The notes under the pieces: generated by a model
Seen by the model: only the letters and a program-made list of their open reading frames with translations
Database searches by the model: none
What the model was told of the DNA's origin: nothing
Made by a program: the position numbers and the translations under genes
Source of the DNA: an uncultured Vampirovibrio sp.
GTDB taxonomy: Bacteria; Cyanobacteriota; Vampirovibrionia; Gastranaerophilales; Gastranaerophilaceae
Direction: 5' to 3'
DNA: 64,000 nt
NCBI GenBank assembly: GCA_910577635.1
Contig: CAJTNR010000004.1
Coordinates: 45,182-109,181, forward strand
Shown: positions 1 to 6,025 of the stretch, piece by piece
How positions within the stretch are numbered: position 1 is the stretch's first letter
Layout: every line of letters starts with the position of its first letter

Positions 1-294
1 TCAATTGTTGTTTATGATTCAAGTGTATGCTCAACTAAACCCTGCGTTCCCTGCAAGGAAGCAATTGCAGTTGAAGCAAACAGAATCGCTAATGAAAAAC
101 TAAGCGCTCGTGTGTTTAATATAATGATTCTTGGAGTACTATTAAAAGCAACCAATGTTTTAAAGCTGGATGATATTAAAAATGCTATGGAAATAGCATT
201 GGGTAAAAAATTCGATGCAAAACCCGAACTTCGCGAGCTTAACTATAAAGCACTTGAGATGGGTATGGCAATGATAGATAAGGTTGGTGTATAA
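1..294 (+). CDS. 2-oxoacid:ferredoxin oxidoreductase, gamma subunit (C-terminal part)
   Basis: The reading frame is open from the first base, so the gene begins outside the window; 97 codons are visible. The C-terminal motif around MLG-type residues (ILGVLLKATNVL) followed by a helix with LDDIKNAM and LGKKF is typical of the gamma domain of pyruvate or 2-ketoisovalerate:ferredoxin oxidoreductases, which convert 2-oxoacids to acyl-CoA and pass electrons to ferredoxin in the cytoplasm. The stop codon is directly followed by the ATG of a ferredoxin-type gene, as expected for a multi-subunit operon. Which 2-oxoacid is used cannot be told from this fragment. An ATG at 139 is internal and not the real start. 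Confidence 0.8.
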   Translation, partial: SIVVYDSSVCSTKPCVPCKEAIAVEANRIANEKLSARVFNIMILGVLLKATNVLKLDDIKNAMEIALGKKFDAKPELRELNYKALEMGMAMIDKVGV

Positions 295-552
295 ATGGCA
301 GAAGAAAAACAGTATAAAGGCTATAAGATAGAAAACGTTGCTAAGGGAAAAGCTGACTGGTATATGTTTTCTGATTTGTGCAAAGGCTGCGGGCTTTGTA
401 TGGTTAAGTGTCCTAAAAAATGCTTAAGCTGGTCTAAGGAAGTGGGGTTATATCAGACTCCTTGTGTTGAACCTAATCCAGAAGATTGCATTGCTTGCGG
501 AACCTGCGCTCTAACTTGTCCTGACAGCGCTATTAAGGTTGTTAAAAAATAA
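295..552 (+). CDS. 2x[4Fe-4S] ferredoxin, delta-type subunit of 2-oxoacid oxidoreductase
   Basis: An 85-residue protein with two classic four-cysteine clusters, CKGCGLCMVKCP near residues 29-40 and CIACGTCALTCP near 65-76, so it should bind two [4Fe-4S] clusters. It starts on the ATG immediately after the stop codon of the gamma-subunit gene, so translation is probably coupled. In four-subunit 2-oxoacid:ferredoxin oxidoreductases the delta subunit is just such a small ferredoxin that carries electrons away from the catalytic subunits. The operon order here (gamma, then ferredoxin at the end) suits a KOR or VOR type enzyme. A stem-loop terminator follows 21 bases later, so this is the last gene of the operon. 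Confidence 0.88.
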   Translation: MAEEKQYKGYKIENVAKGKADWYMFSDLCKGCGLCMVKCPKKCLSWSKEVGLYQTPCVEPNPEDCIACGTCALTCPDSAIKVVKK

Positions 553-571
553 TCTTTTATAAATTTTTTCA

Positions 572-847
572 TTAAAACGAGGCTATAAAGCCTCGTTTTT
601 TATTTTTTAGCCAGCGAATAAATAGTAATAAGTTCAGTTCTTCATTTAAAAAGTTGTAATCCATAGTATATTTTTGTGCTAGTGCACTTTCATCTGTCGA
701 ATCTATCAAATTTTCAACAGTTATATATATTTCCTCAATATATTCAAGGACTATTACAAGTTCTTTTTTAAGTTTTTTTAGCTGTTTTTTATTCAATTTG
801 TTGACTTTAAAAATACATTGTAGACACGAAGATGATAGAAAAGACAA
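572..847 (-). CDS. Hypothetical helical protein, weakly supported
   Basis: A 91-codon frame opposite the upstream side of the first XRE gene. Its translation is rich in Leu, Lys and Glu and could form two or three amphipathic helices, which looks more protein-like than most shadow frames. Against it, the only starts are TTG codons (847, or 796 for a 74-residue form), no good ribosome-binding site is seen, and its last codons run through the terminator hairpin of the neighbouring operon. I do not recognise a family. If real, it would be divergent from, and overlap, the XRE gene. Confidence 0.25.
   Translation of the reverse strand: MSFLSSSCLQCIFKVNKLNKKQLKKLKKELVIVLEYIEEIYITVENLIDSTDESALAQKYTMDYNFLNEELNLLLFIRWLKNKKRGFIASF
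574..605 (+). terminator. Rho-independent terminator after the oxidoreductase operon
   Basis: A ten-base-pair stem (AAAACGAGGC at 574-583 with GCCTCGTTTT at 590-599) closes a six-base loop and runs into a T-rich tail. It lies 21 bases after the ferredoxin stop codon. Confidence 0.9.
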
Positions 848-1185
848 AAAAATATGTCTATTATAATGAAATGATAGAAGAAAGTACTATTAAAACCACT
901 CTTGGCATGGTTATAAAAGATCTGCGGCATAAAAAAGGAATAACACAAGAAAAACTTGCAGAATTTCTTGGAATAGAAAGACAATCTATAGCAGCAATTG
1001 AAACAGGCAAAAGATTTATTTCAAGTGAATTACTTACTAAACTTTGTAATTTTTTTAATGTTGAACCTTATGTTTTCTTTTTAAAACAATCTAAAACATA
1101 CAAAGAAGAAGATTTAGACAATATTAAACAAATAATTTCAATGCTTGAAAAAATATATAGTATTGTTTCTAAAACAAAGAGATAA
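832..1185 (+). CDS. XRE/Cro-type helix-turn-helix regulator
   Basis: A 117-residue protein with a single Cro/CI-type helix-turn-helix at about residues 24-80. The pattern runs LRHKKGITQEKLAEFLGIERQSIAAIETGKR, where TQEKLAEFLG is the first helix of the motif and RQSIAAIE the recognition helix. The C-terminal 35 residues are Lys/Glu-rich and helical, possibly for dimer formation. A later ATG at 871 is an alternative start that would still keep the whole domain; neither start has a strong ribosome-binding site. It lies alone upstream of a second XRE gene. Target unknown; autoregulation is usual for such small repressors. Confidence 0.8.
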   Translation: MIEKTKKYVYYNEMIEESTIKTTLGMVIKDLRHKKGITQEKLAEFLGIERQSIAAIETGKRFISSELLTKLCNFFNVEPYVFFLKQSKTYKEEDLDNIKQIISMLEKIYSIVSKTKR

Positions 1186-1331
1186 AAACAATTAAAGCTA
1201 AAAAGTGTTCATTTTGTACCCTAACATACCTATGGAATAATTCTTAATCTTGTTAGCGACATTCTTAATATTTAATTGCAAAGGTTTCTAATTCGCAACA
1301 TATATTATCAATACACCAATTAATATAAAAA

Positions 1332-1601
1332 ATGCAAGACGATAAAAATGTAATTTTTAGAACTGCTCTTGGAAAAGTTCTTCAAGAGCTAAGAAAAACA
1401 AATAAGAATAAATCTTTAAATAAACTTGCCCTGGAATACGATATCAACAAAGGGAGTTTAAGTAAACTTGAGCGCGGAGTCTATGATTGCCGTTTATCAA
1501 CTGCTTGGAAACTCGCAGAAGCTAATGGTGTTAAATTTAGCGAATTTGCACAATTATTAGAAAAAAACCTTGGTGAAAAATTTACTTTTATTGATTTATA
1601 A
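1332..1601 (+). CDS. Small XRE-family DNA-binding protein
   Basis: An 89-residue protein made of little more than one helix-turn-helix domain. ALGKVLQELRKTNK forms the first helix, SLNKLALEYDINKGSLSKLERG the motif with recognition helix KGSLSKLE, and STAWKLAEANGVKFSEFAQLLE the closing helices. This spacing is that of the XRE/Cro family. It is followed directly by the gene-poor region with the two toxin-like units, but nothing in the sequence ties its regulation to them. It is not a close copy of the 832-1185 regulator. Confidence 0.78.
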   Translation: MQDDKNVIFRTALGKVLQELRKTNKNKSLNKLALEYDINKGSLSKLERGVYDCRLSTAWKLAEANGVKFSEFAQLLEKNLGEKFTFIDL

Positions 1602-1696
1602 ATACAAACTATAAAATATTTGCTAGAAAATATAGATTAAAAAAGACAGCTTTATTATATCACAAGTGGACAAAATTATATTTATAATTGATACTA

Positions 1697-1705
1697 TGGT
1701 ATAAT
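1697..1705 (+). promoter_or_regulatory. Extended -10 promoter of toxin-like unit 1
   Basis: TGG-TATAAT fits the TGnTATAAT extended -10 consensus. No good -35 box is seen 16-18 bp upstream. Unit 2 has the same TGn extension, which supports homology of the two units. Confidence 0.6.
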
Positions 1706-1800
1706 GTTTATGCAATATTATCATATATGACAAGGGAGTACAACTCTACCTCCAGCACAGGCATTTTAACTAAAAAATCAGCTGGAAAGGAGGGTAAAAC

Positions 1801-1878
1801 TATAATTTTAGAAAAATAATATTGCTATTCGTAGCATTAACTATGCTCACAGCAGCATTAAATTTACTAAGATTATAG
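1801..1878 (+). pseudogene. Hydrophobic peptide frame of toxin-like unit 1, start codon apparently lost
   Basis: The frame ending in TAG at 1876-1878 encodes a hydrophobic stretch (…KIILLFVALTMLTAALNLLRL). It is preceded at good distance by a strong Shine-Dalgarno (AAAGGAGGG ending at 1795), but no start codon stands there: the codon in position is TAT. Restoring one G would give CT-ATG-AAT in this frame and a 25-residue peptide, exactly the length of the intact peptide in unit 2. The downstream block (stem-loop, then a shared motif carrying an opposite-strand promoter) matches unit 2. I infer a decayed type I toxin-like gene. A TTG start at 1822 giving 18 residues is possible but lacks a ribosome-binding site. 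Confidence 0.45.
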
Positions 1879-1939
1879 GGTGCTAAGTGAAATCTCAACA
1901 GGAATCTCAAACTTCGCTGGGACTTTCTCCTATATCTAT

Positions 1940-1966
1940 ATTATACCCTATTTTATAAAATTCAAG
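1940..1966 (-). promoter_or_regulatory. Putative antisense promoter of unit 1
   Basis: On the minus strand CTTGAA lies 15 bp before TATAAT, reading back over the peptide frame. The block is nearly identical to the better-spaced one in unit 2 (2348-2376). The short spacer suggests it is weaker or has decayed. Confidence 0.4.
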
Positions 1967-2100
1967 ACTTTGCACTGTTTTGGTTTTATCTTGTTGGGCT
2001 GATAATTTTTGTATCTATGCTAAACTATATTCCAGCTGATACCTCCGGCAATTATAGCAGTATGTGCAGCTATAGCCGATAAAACAGCCTATTTTATCTT

Positions 2101-2129
2101 TTGTAAAATCAAGCTATGCTTGCTATAAT
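2101..2129 (+). promoter_or_regulatory. Sigma-70-type promoter of toxin-like unit 2
   Basis: TTGTAA, a 17-bp spacer, then TATAAT preceded by TGC (extended -10). The predicted start near 2136 would give an mRNA of about 200 nt ending at the 2301-2333 hairpin, with a 5' leader of about 77 nt. Confidence 0.75.
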
Positions 2130-2212
2130 AATTCAAAGGGTAAGCTCCTTTTGCCGCCTGCCGCCACAGACTTGTTAAGTGGAAATTGAGCACAAAGGAG
2201 GTGATAAAAGAA

Positions 2213-2290
2213 ATGATTTTCTGTATAACAGAAAAAGCGCTATGGCTTATCTTAGTGATAATCATAACGCTTTCAATCATTTTCAAATAG
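2213..2290 (+). CDS. 25-residue hydrophobic peptide, candidate type I toxin
   Basis: ATG to TAG encodes 25 residues: a short polar head (MIFCITEK), then one uninterrupted hydrophobic helix (ALWLILVIIITLSIIF) ending in Lys, the layout of membrane-acting type I toxins such as the Fst/Ldr, TxpA/BsrG and AapA groups. Its ribosome-binding site, AAAGGAGGTGAT at 2194-2205, is complementary over 12 bases to the usual 3' end of 16S rRNA and is by far the strongest in the window. CTCCTTT in the leader (2146-2152) could pair with it and hold translation down. A consensus promoter lies upstream, a terminator downstream, and an opposite-strand promoter at 2348-2376 would make an antisense RNA across the frame. 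Toxicity is inferred from this layout; no family match is claimed. Confidence 0.6.
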   Translation: MIFCITEKALWLILVIIITLSIIFK

Positions 2291-2300
2291 GGAGTTAAGA

Positions 2301-2341
2301 AGAACCTTGAGAGATAGCACCTTTCAGGGTTCTTTCCCTAT
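2301..2341 (+). terminator. Terminator of toxin-like unit 2
   Basis: AGAACCTTGA (2301-2310) pairs with TCAGGGTTCT (2324-2333) over ten positions with one G-T pair. A pyrimidine-rich tail follows. It begins ten bases after the peptide stop codon. Confidence 0.65.
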
Positions 2342-2347
2342 ATTTTC

Positions 2348-2376
2348 ATTATACCCTATTTATTACAAAATTCAAG
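2348..2376 (-). promoter_or_regulatory. Opposite-strand promoter facing toxin-like unit 2
   Basis: On the minus strand CTTGAA, 17 bp, TATAAT (or TTGAAT with a 16-bp spacer). The same block, including the flanking GTCTTGAATTTT and AGGGTATAAT, recurs at 1940-1970 in unit 1. Confidence 0.6.
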
Positions 2377-2682
2377 ACTTGAAAGATTTTCTGAAAAAAG
2401 CGATAAAGTTTACTATGAGTTTAAAAACTTATTATTGAGATTGGCTTTTGGTAATTACAGTTTTTTTTTATTTTTTGTATAATTTTTTAATCCCTAAAAA
2501 AACTAAAGACTAAAAGTTTTTATGCTAACTTTTTTAGCTAGCAGCAATTTTTGCAATTTGATTGATAAATTAATAACAGGATTTATAGAAAACAACAAAA
2601 AAGTATTGCAATTGAAAATTAAAAAGATTCTTTATAAAGAATACAAAAATAGCAAAAATTTTTCAAGATTTTAATTTAAGTA

Positions 2683-2754
2683 AGCGGGAGACGGGACTCG
2701 AACCCGCGGCGTCAACCTTGGGAAGGTTGCATTCTACCACTGAATTACTCCCGC
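2683..2754 (-). tRNA. tRNA-Gly (anticodon CCC)
   Basis: On the minus strand the acceptor GCGGGAG pairs with CTCCCGC, the T-arm GCGGGTTCGAGTCCCGT is intact, and the anticodon stem CAACC/GGTTG closes the loop TTCCCAA, giving anticodon CCC. The discriminator is T as usual for bacterial tRNA-Gly. The 3' CCA is not encoded, unlike in the neighbouring tRNA-Gly(TCC). Confidence 0.92.
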
Positions 2755-2767
2755 ATCAAAAGGTTGT

Positions 2768-2810
2768 AAAAATACAAAAACTGCCTTTTTGCAGTTTTTG
2801 TATTTTTTTA
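2768..2810. terminator. Symmetrical terminator between the two tRNA-Gly genes
   Basis: A 17-bp stem (2768-2784 with 2791-2807, core AAAAACTGC/GCAGTTTTT) with A-runs on one side and T-runs on the other, so it can end transcripts in either direction. It lies just downstream of the tRNA-Gly(TCC) gene and would end that transcript, leaving the tRNA-Gly(CCC) beyond it to rely on read-through or its own promoter. Confidence 0.8.
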
Positions 2811-2826
2811 TGAAATTTTTAAAAAA

Positions 2827-2902
2827 TGGAGCGGACGACGAGGTTCGAACTCGCAACATCTTGCTTGGAAGGCAAGTACTCTACCAATTGAGCTACGTCC
2901 GC
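2827..2902 (-). tRNA. tRNA-Gly (anticodon TCC)
   Basis: On the minus strand the acceptor GCGGACG pairs with CGTCCGC, followed by T and an encoded CCA. The anticodon stem CTTGC/GCAAG closes the loop CTTCCAA, giving anticodon TCC, which reads GGA and GGG codons. The D-arm (TAGCTCAATTGGTAGAG) and T-arm (GAGGTTCGA on the plus strand) are normal. Confidence 0.93.
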
Positions 2903-3040
2903 AAACAATTTTTATTCAATTATCAATTTTTTCGGGTCTGACGCAGCTCAATTGGTTTATTACTATTTTTCATTGCCTCAACTAAAGTTTCTGCAACGGG
3001 AGCTACGTTTCGCAAACAATTTTTATTCAATTATCAATTT
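2890..3040. repeat. Duplication scar at the 5' end of tRNA-Gly(TCC)
   Basis: A 30-bp sequence beginning CGCAAACAATTTTTATTC at 2900-2929 recurs exactly at 3011-3040, with GAGCTACGT just before it in both copies, so the first 16 or so bases of the tRNA and its upstream flank are duplicated 111 bp apart. Between the copies, 2940-2956 (GACGCAGCTCAATTGGT) is a third, inverted copy of the tRNA D-arm. The same segment on the minus strand has a short open frame ending at 2923 (…VAETLVEAMKNSNKPIEL…), which may be the tail of a lost gene. It looks like a recombination scar; no integrase is near. Confidence 0.6.
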
Positions 3041-3109
3041 ATTCTGCAAAAAATTCTTTGCTTACCAAACAATAATTTAACAAAAAAATAAAATATTTGC
3101 AAGAATTTT

Positions 3110-4297
3110 TTATAAATTGCTAAGCAAATTATCTAAACGCTCCATTGCTTCTTTGGTTGCTTCATAAGAATTAAAAGAAGTTAATCTAAAGAATCCTTCG
3201 CCATTCTTTCCAAAACCGCATCCAGGGGTTCCAACAACTGCGATATTGTATAAAAGACAGTTGAAAAATTCCCAGCTTTCCATATTGGAGGGACATTTTA
3301 ACCAAATATAGGGAGAATTAATTCCGCCAGTAAACCAGATATTGTGTTTTTTTAAAGTATCAGCGATTATTGACGCATTTTTTTTGTAATAATCAATATT
3401 CTCCTTAATTTCTTCCTGACCGGCTTCGCTAAAAACAGCTTCGGCTCCTTTTTGAATAATATATGAAACGCCATTAAACTTAGTTGTTTGTCTTCTAAGC
3501 CACATCTTATTAAGTTCTGTGTTATTGTAGTTAAGATCCAAAGGAACTATTGTATAGCCCAGACGTGTTCCTGTAAAACCGGCGGTTTTAGATAAAGAAC
3601 AAAACTCAATCGCACAAGACTTAGCGCCGTCAATTTCATAAATGCTTCTAGGTAAATCCTTGTCAGTTATAAAGCTTTCATAGGCAGCATCGAATAGAAT
3701 TACCGCATTATTCTCCAATGCCCAGTTAACCCAGGCTGTGAGCTGATCTTTATTATAAACTGCTCCTGTCGGATTGTTAGGAGAGCAGATATAGGCTATA
3801 TCTGCTTTTAAATTTTTATCAGGTACAGGAAGGAAGTTGTTATCCTTATTGGCTTCTAAAAAAACTATCTCTCTTCCATCCATTGTATTGGTATCAACAT
3901 AAACAGGATAGACAGGGTCAGGAATCAAGACTTTGTTTTTTTTAGAAAAAATATCCAGAATATTTCCTAAATCAGATTTAGCTCCATCTGAAATAAAAAT
4001 TTCCTGCGTTTTTAAGTTAACTTTTCTATTCTGATAATACTTTTGAATTTTTTCCCTTAAAAAGCTATACCCCTGTTCAGGTCCATAGCCATGGAACCCT
4101 TCTTGAGTACCCATTTCAACACAGGCTTTTTGCAGTGCTTCAACTACAGTTTTGCACAAAGGTCTTGTTACATCTCCTATTCCAAGGCGGATGATATCTT
4201 TCTCTGGATGTTCGTTTATAAATTCAAAGACCTTTTTGCTGATTGTTGAAAACAAATAACTTGTTTCTAAATTTTTATAATTATTGTTAATTTCCAT
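3110..4297 (-). CDS. dapL: LL-diaminopimelate aminotransferase
   Basis: 395 residues, close to the usual 400-410. A PLP-dependent class I/II aminotransferase that converts tetrahydrodipicolinate straight to LL-diaminopimelate with glutamate as donor, for lysine and peptidoglycan. Seen: RLGIGDVTRPL at 37-47, SPNNPTG at 172-178, FDAAYE at 202-207, and the PLP-lysine motif SLSKTAGFTGTRLGY at 234-248 with Lys237; SLSKTAGFTGTR is characteristic of DapL. This one-step route occurs in cyanobacteria, plants, chlamydiae and some anaerobes. The gene is next to the tRNA-Gly genes and is followed upstream by the DUF1822/TonB-like gene 36 bp away, same strand, possibly one transcript. Confidence 0.93.
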   Translation of the reverse strand: MEINNNYKNLETSYLFSTISKKVFEFINEHPEKDIIRLGIGDVTRPLCKTVVEALQKACVEMGTQEGFHGYGPEQGYSFLREKIQKYYQNRKVNLKTQEIFISDGAKSDLGNILDIFSKKNKVLIPDPVYPVYVDTNTMDGREIVFLEANKDNNFLPVPDKNLKADIAYICSPNNPTGAVYNKDQLTAWVNWALENNAVILFDAAYESFITDKDLPRSIYEIDGAKSCAIEFCSLSKTAGFTGTRLGYTIVPLDLNYNNTELNKMWLRRQTTKFNGVSYIIQKGAEAVFSEAGQEEIKENIDYYKKNASIIADTLKKHNIWFTGGINSPYIWLKCPSNMESWEFFNCLLYNIAVVGTPGCGFGKNGEGFFRLTSFNSYEATKEAMERLDNLLSNL

Positions 4298-4333
4298 AAA
4301 ATCCTCTGTATTTAATAAGGATTCTATTATAAA

Positions 4334-5887
4334 TTAATTCAGCTCAACAGTCAATGTAATAGTTGCAGGTTTTGATAAAAACCCTTGAGCCGGAGGCTTC
4401 ATAAACTTTAGAGTATCGGTTATTACTTTTTTAACCGAATTATCAATTAATCGAGACCCTGAGGATTGATTAATTTTAATTGAGTTGATATCTCCAAGAT
4501 AGTTAATTGTAATATCAGCCTTAACCATTCTGTTTATTGGTGCATCATTAACCAAAAGAAGGTCGTTTTGAAGGTTTAATTTTATGTTTTTTCCTGTAAG
4601 CTGCAAAAATTTAGTATAGTTTTTATTCTTAACAATGCTTTCAGGCGCCTCCCAGGAGACTTTTGATACACCAGGAGTATAGACGGGCTTAGCTGAGATC
4701 GGCTGGTTGATAACAAATTCTTCAATTCCTCTTTGTTTAGGAATTAACTTAGCCTGATGGGAGGATTCAAAATCACTCTCAGTATAGTTAGTGTTCTCAT
4801 CCTCAAGCTGGGCAATTTCGTGGTTCTGCTGAACAATCTCTTTAGTATCTTTAAGTGAAATTAAAGAAAAAGTCAAAAGAACAAAAAAGAGAATAACTGT
4901 TGTTATAATTGCTCTTGCACCATTTGTATTAACAAGTGTTTTAATTGTTCCGATTTCAATTTTTGGAATATCCGTAAAAACTGATTCAATAAACTTTTTA
5001 ATTTGCGCTCTTTTGCCCCTAAACTCAACATTAGCTGCGCTTTTTTCGAATGCTTCTGCAGCTTGTGATACATAGTTTTTATATTCCAATGTTTCTGGGG
5101 GCTCCTGTGCTGCTATAACAGGATCAACAGCGCAAGGAGCAACAGGGACGCTTACTGGATTATTGTTCGGTTTTTGTCTTTTTTCACTAATTATATGAGG
5201 ATACTTATTAACAGCATTTGCGGTTTTTTCAAACTCTAAAGTATCGATAAACCTTGCAAGACAAGCTTCACAGTTCATTATATGATTAATAAACTGTTTT
5301 TTATATTGAGACGATAGGTCCTTATCGATAAACTTGAGAAACAGACTCATACAGTCAACGTGGTTTCCTATAACAGGTTTTTTAGACAATGGATATTTAG
5401 TTAAACTTTTGAATTTTTCAAAACCAAAAACCAGATCTAATCTTGGATAATAATACTTAGAATCATTCTTTGATTGAGGAACGTTTTTACCTTCAACAAA
5501 ACCAATAAGTTTTGCTTCTTTAATTCTTGTTCCAATTTGAACGATAAAATAAAAATCAGGCAAAATTCCCATTTCATCATGGATTTTAGGAATTTTTACT
5601 GTTTTTTCCTGATAGAGGGTAATAACATAAATTCTATAGCTATTGTAGGTAATATCGCTTATTCTAAACTCTTCATAGAGAATTGGAACTTTATAGATGC
5701 TTTTTTTAGTATCTGCTTTAATATTCTTTGAATAAAAATAATTAACAGCACAGTTAAGCCCCAGGACATCTATCAAGTATCTTTTTCTTTTTGCTGGATC
5801 ATCTAATCTGGCACTTAGGAATCTGGCGTTTTTAGCTTGTTCTTCGTTGATTTGTGTAATTTGCGCTTTTTGCATTTTTATATACAC
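4334..5887 (-). CDS. DUF1822-like protein with membrane anchor and TonB-type C-terminal domain
   Basis: 517 residues in four parts. Residues 15-160 resemble the cyanobacterial DUF1822 family as I remember it (…LNCAVNYF…, YFIVQIG…KLIGFVEG). Residues 178-215 hold a zf-HC2-like HIMNCEAC segment, a fold often found on anti-sigma factors. One transmembrane helix follows at about 327-345. The periplasmic tail ends at 450-517 in a TonB C-terminal-like fold (ADITINYLGDINSIKINQSSGS…VTDTLKFMKPP…TITLTVELN). A TonB-type tail on a cytosolic sensor-like head suggests coupling an inside signal to the envelope, but the function is not known. It lies 36 bp upstream of dapL and is divergent from glyS. Confidence 0.6.
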   Translation of the reverse strand: MYIKMQKAQITQINEEQAKNARFLSARLDDPAKRKRYLIDVLGLNCAVNYFYSKNIKADTKKSIYKVPILYEEFRISDITYNSYRIYVITLYQEKTVKIPKIHDEMGILPDFYFIVQIGTRIKEAKLIGFVEGKNVPQSKNDSKYYYPRLDLVFGFEKFKSLTKYPLSKKPVIGNHVDCMSLFLKFIDKDLSSQYKKQFINHIMNCEACLARFIDTLEFEKTANAVNKYPHIISEKRQKPNNNPVSVPVAPCAVDPVIAAQEPPETLEYKNYVSQAAEAFEKSAANVEFRGKRAQIKKFIESVFTDIPKIEIGTIKTLVNTNGARAIITTVILFFVLLTFSLISLKDTKEIVQQNHEIAQLEDENTNYTESDFESSHQAKLIPKQRGIEEFVINQPISAKPVYTPGVSKVSWEAPESIVKNKNYTKFLQLTGKNIKLNLQNDLLLVNDAPINRMVKADITINYLGDINSIKINQSSGSRLIDNSVKKVITDTLKFMKPPAQGFLSKPATITLTVELN

Positions 5888-6025
5888 TGCCCCATAGTCT
5901 TTATATTAATAATGTGACACATAATCAGATATTTTTCAAAAGTTTTTTTAAATTTTCTATAGTTTTGTTTCATTTTCTTAATATTAATTGTTTTAGTTTA
6001 GTTTTTTTATAATACAATTATTGGT

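Larger units (their letters stand above)
2140..2341 (-). ncRNA. Putative antisense antitoxin RNA over the hydrophobic peptide gene
   Basis: The minus-strand promoter at 2348-2376 predicts a start near 2341, so the RNA would be complementary to the terminator, the coding frame and the ribosome-binding site of the peptide mRNA. The 3' end is not clear from sequence and the left boundary given is a guess. Existence is inferred from promoter position and the type I toxin-antitoxin layout. Confidence 0.35.
1602..2683. other. Gene-poor region with two tandem toxin-like units
   Basis: No protein frame above 60 codons here looks genuine; a 65-codon minus-strand frame at 2089-2286 is the antisense of the peptide gene. 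What the stretch holds is two units about 408 bp apart, each with an extended -10 promoter, a strong ribosome-binding site that can pair with an upstream pyrimidine-rich segment, a hydrophobic 25-codon frame, a stem-loop and a convergent promoter block. From 2380 to 2680 I see only AT-rich sequence. Confidence 0.6.

Noticed and set aside
2089..2286. 65-codon minus-strand frame in the gene-poor region
   Set aside because: It is the exact antisense of the 25-residue peptide gene and its promoter; no ribosome-binding site, and the plus-strand signals explain the sequence better.
2890..3040. Prophage or integrative-element attachment site at tRNA-Gly
   Set aside because: The repeat takes in the 5' end rather than the 3' end of the tRNA, only 111 bp separate the copies, and no integrase is present.
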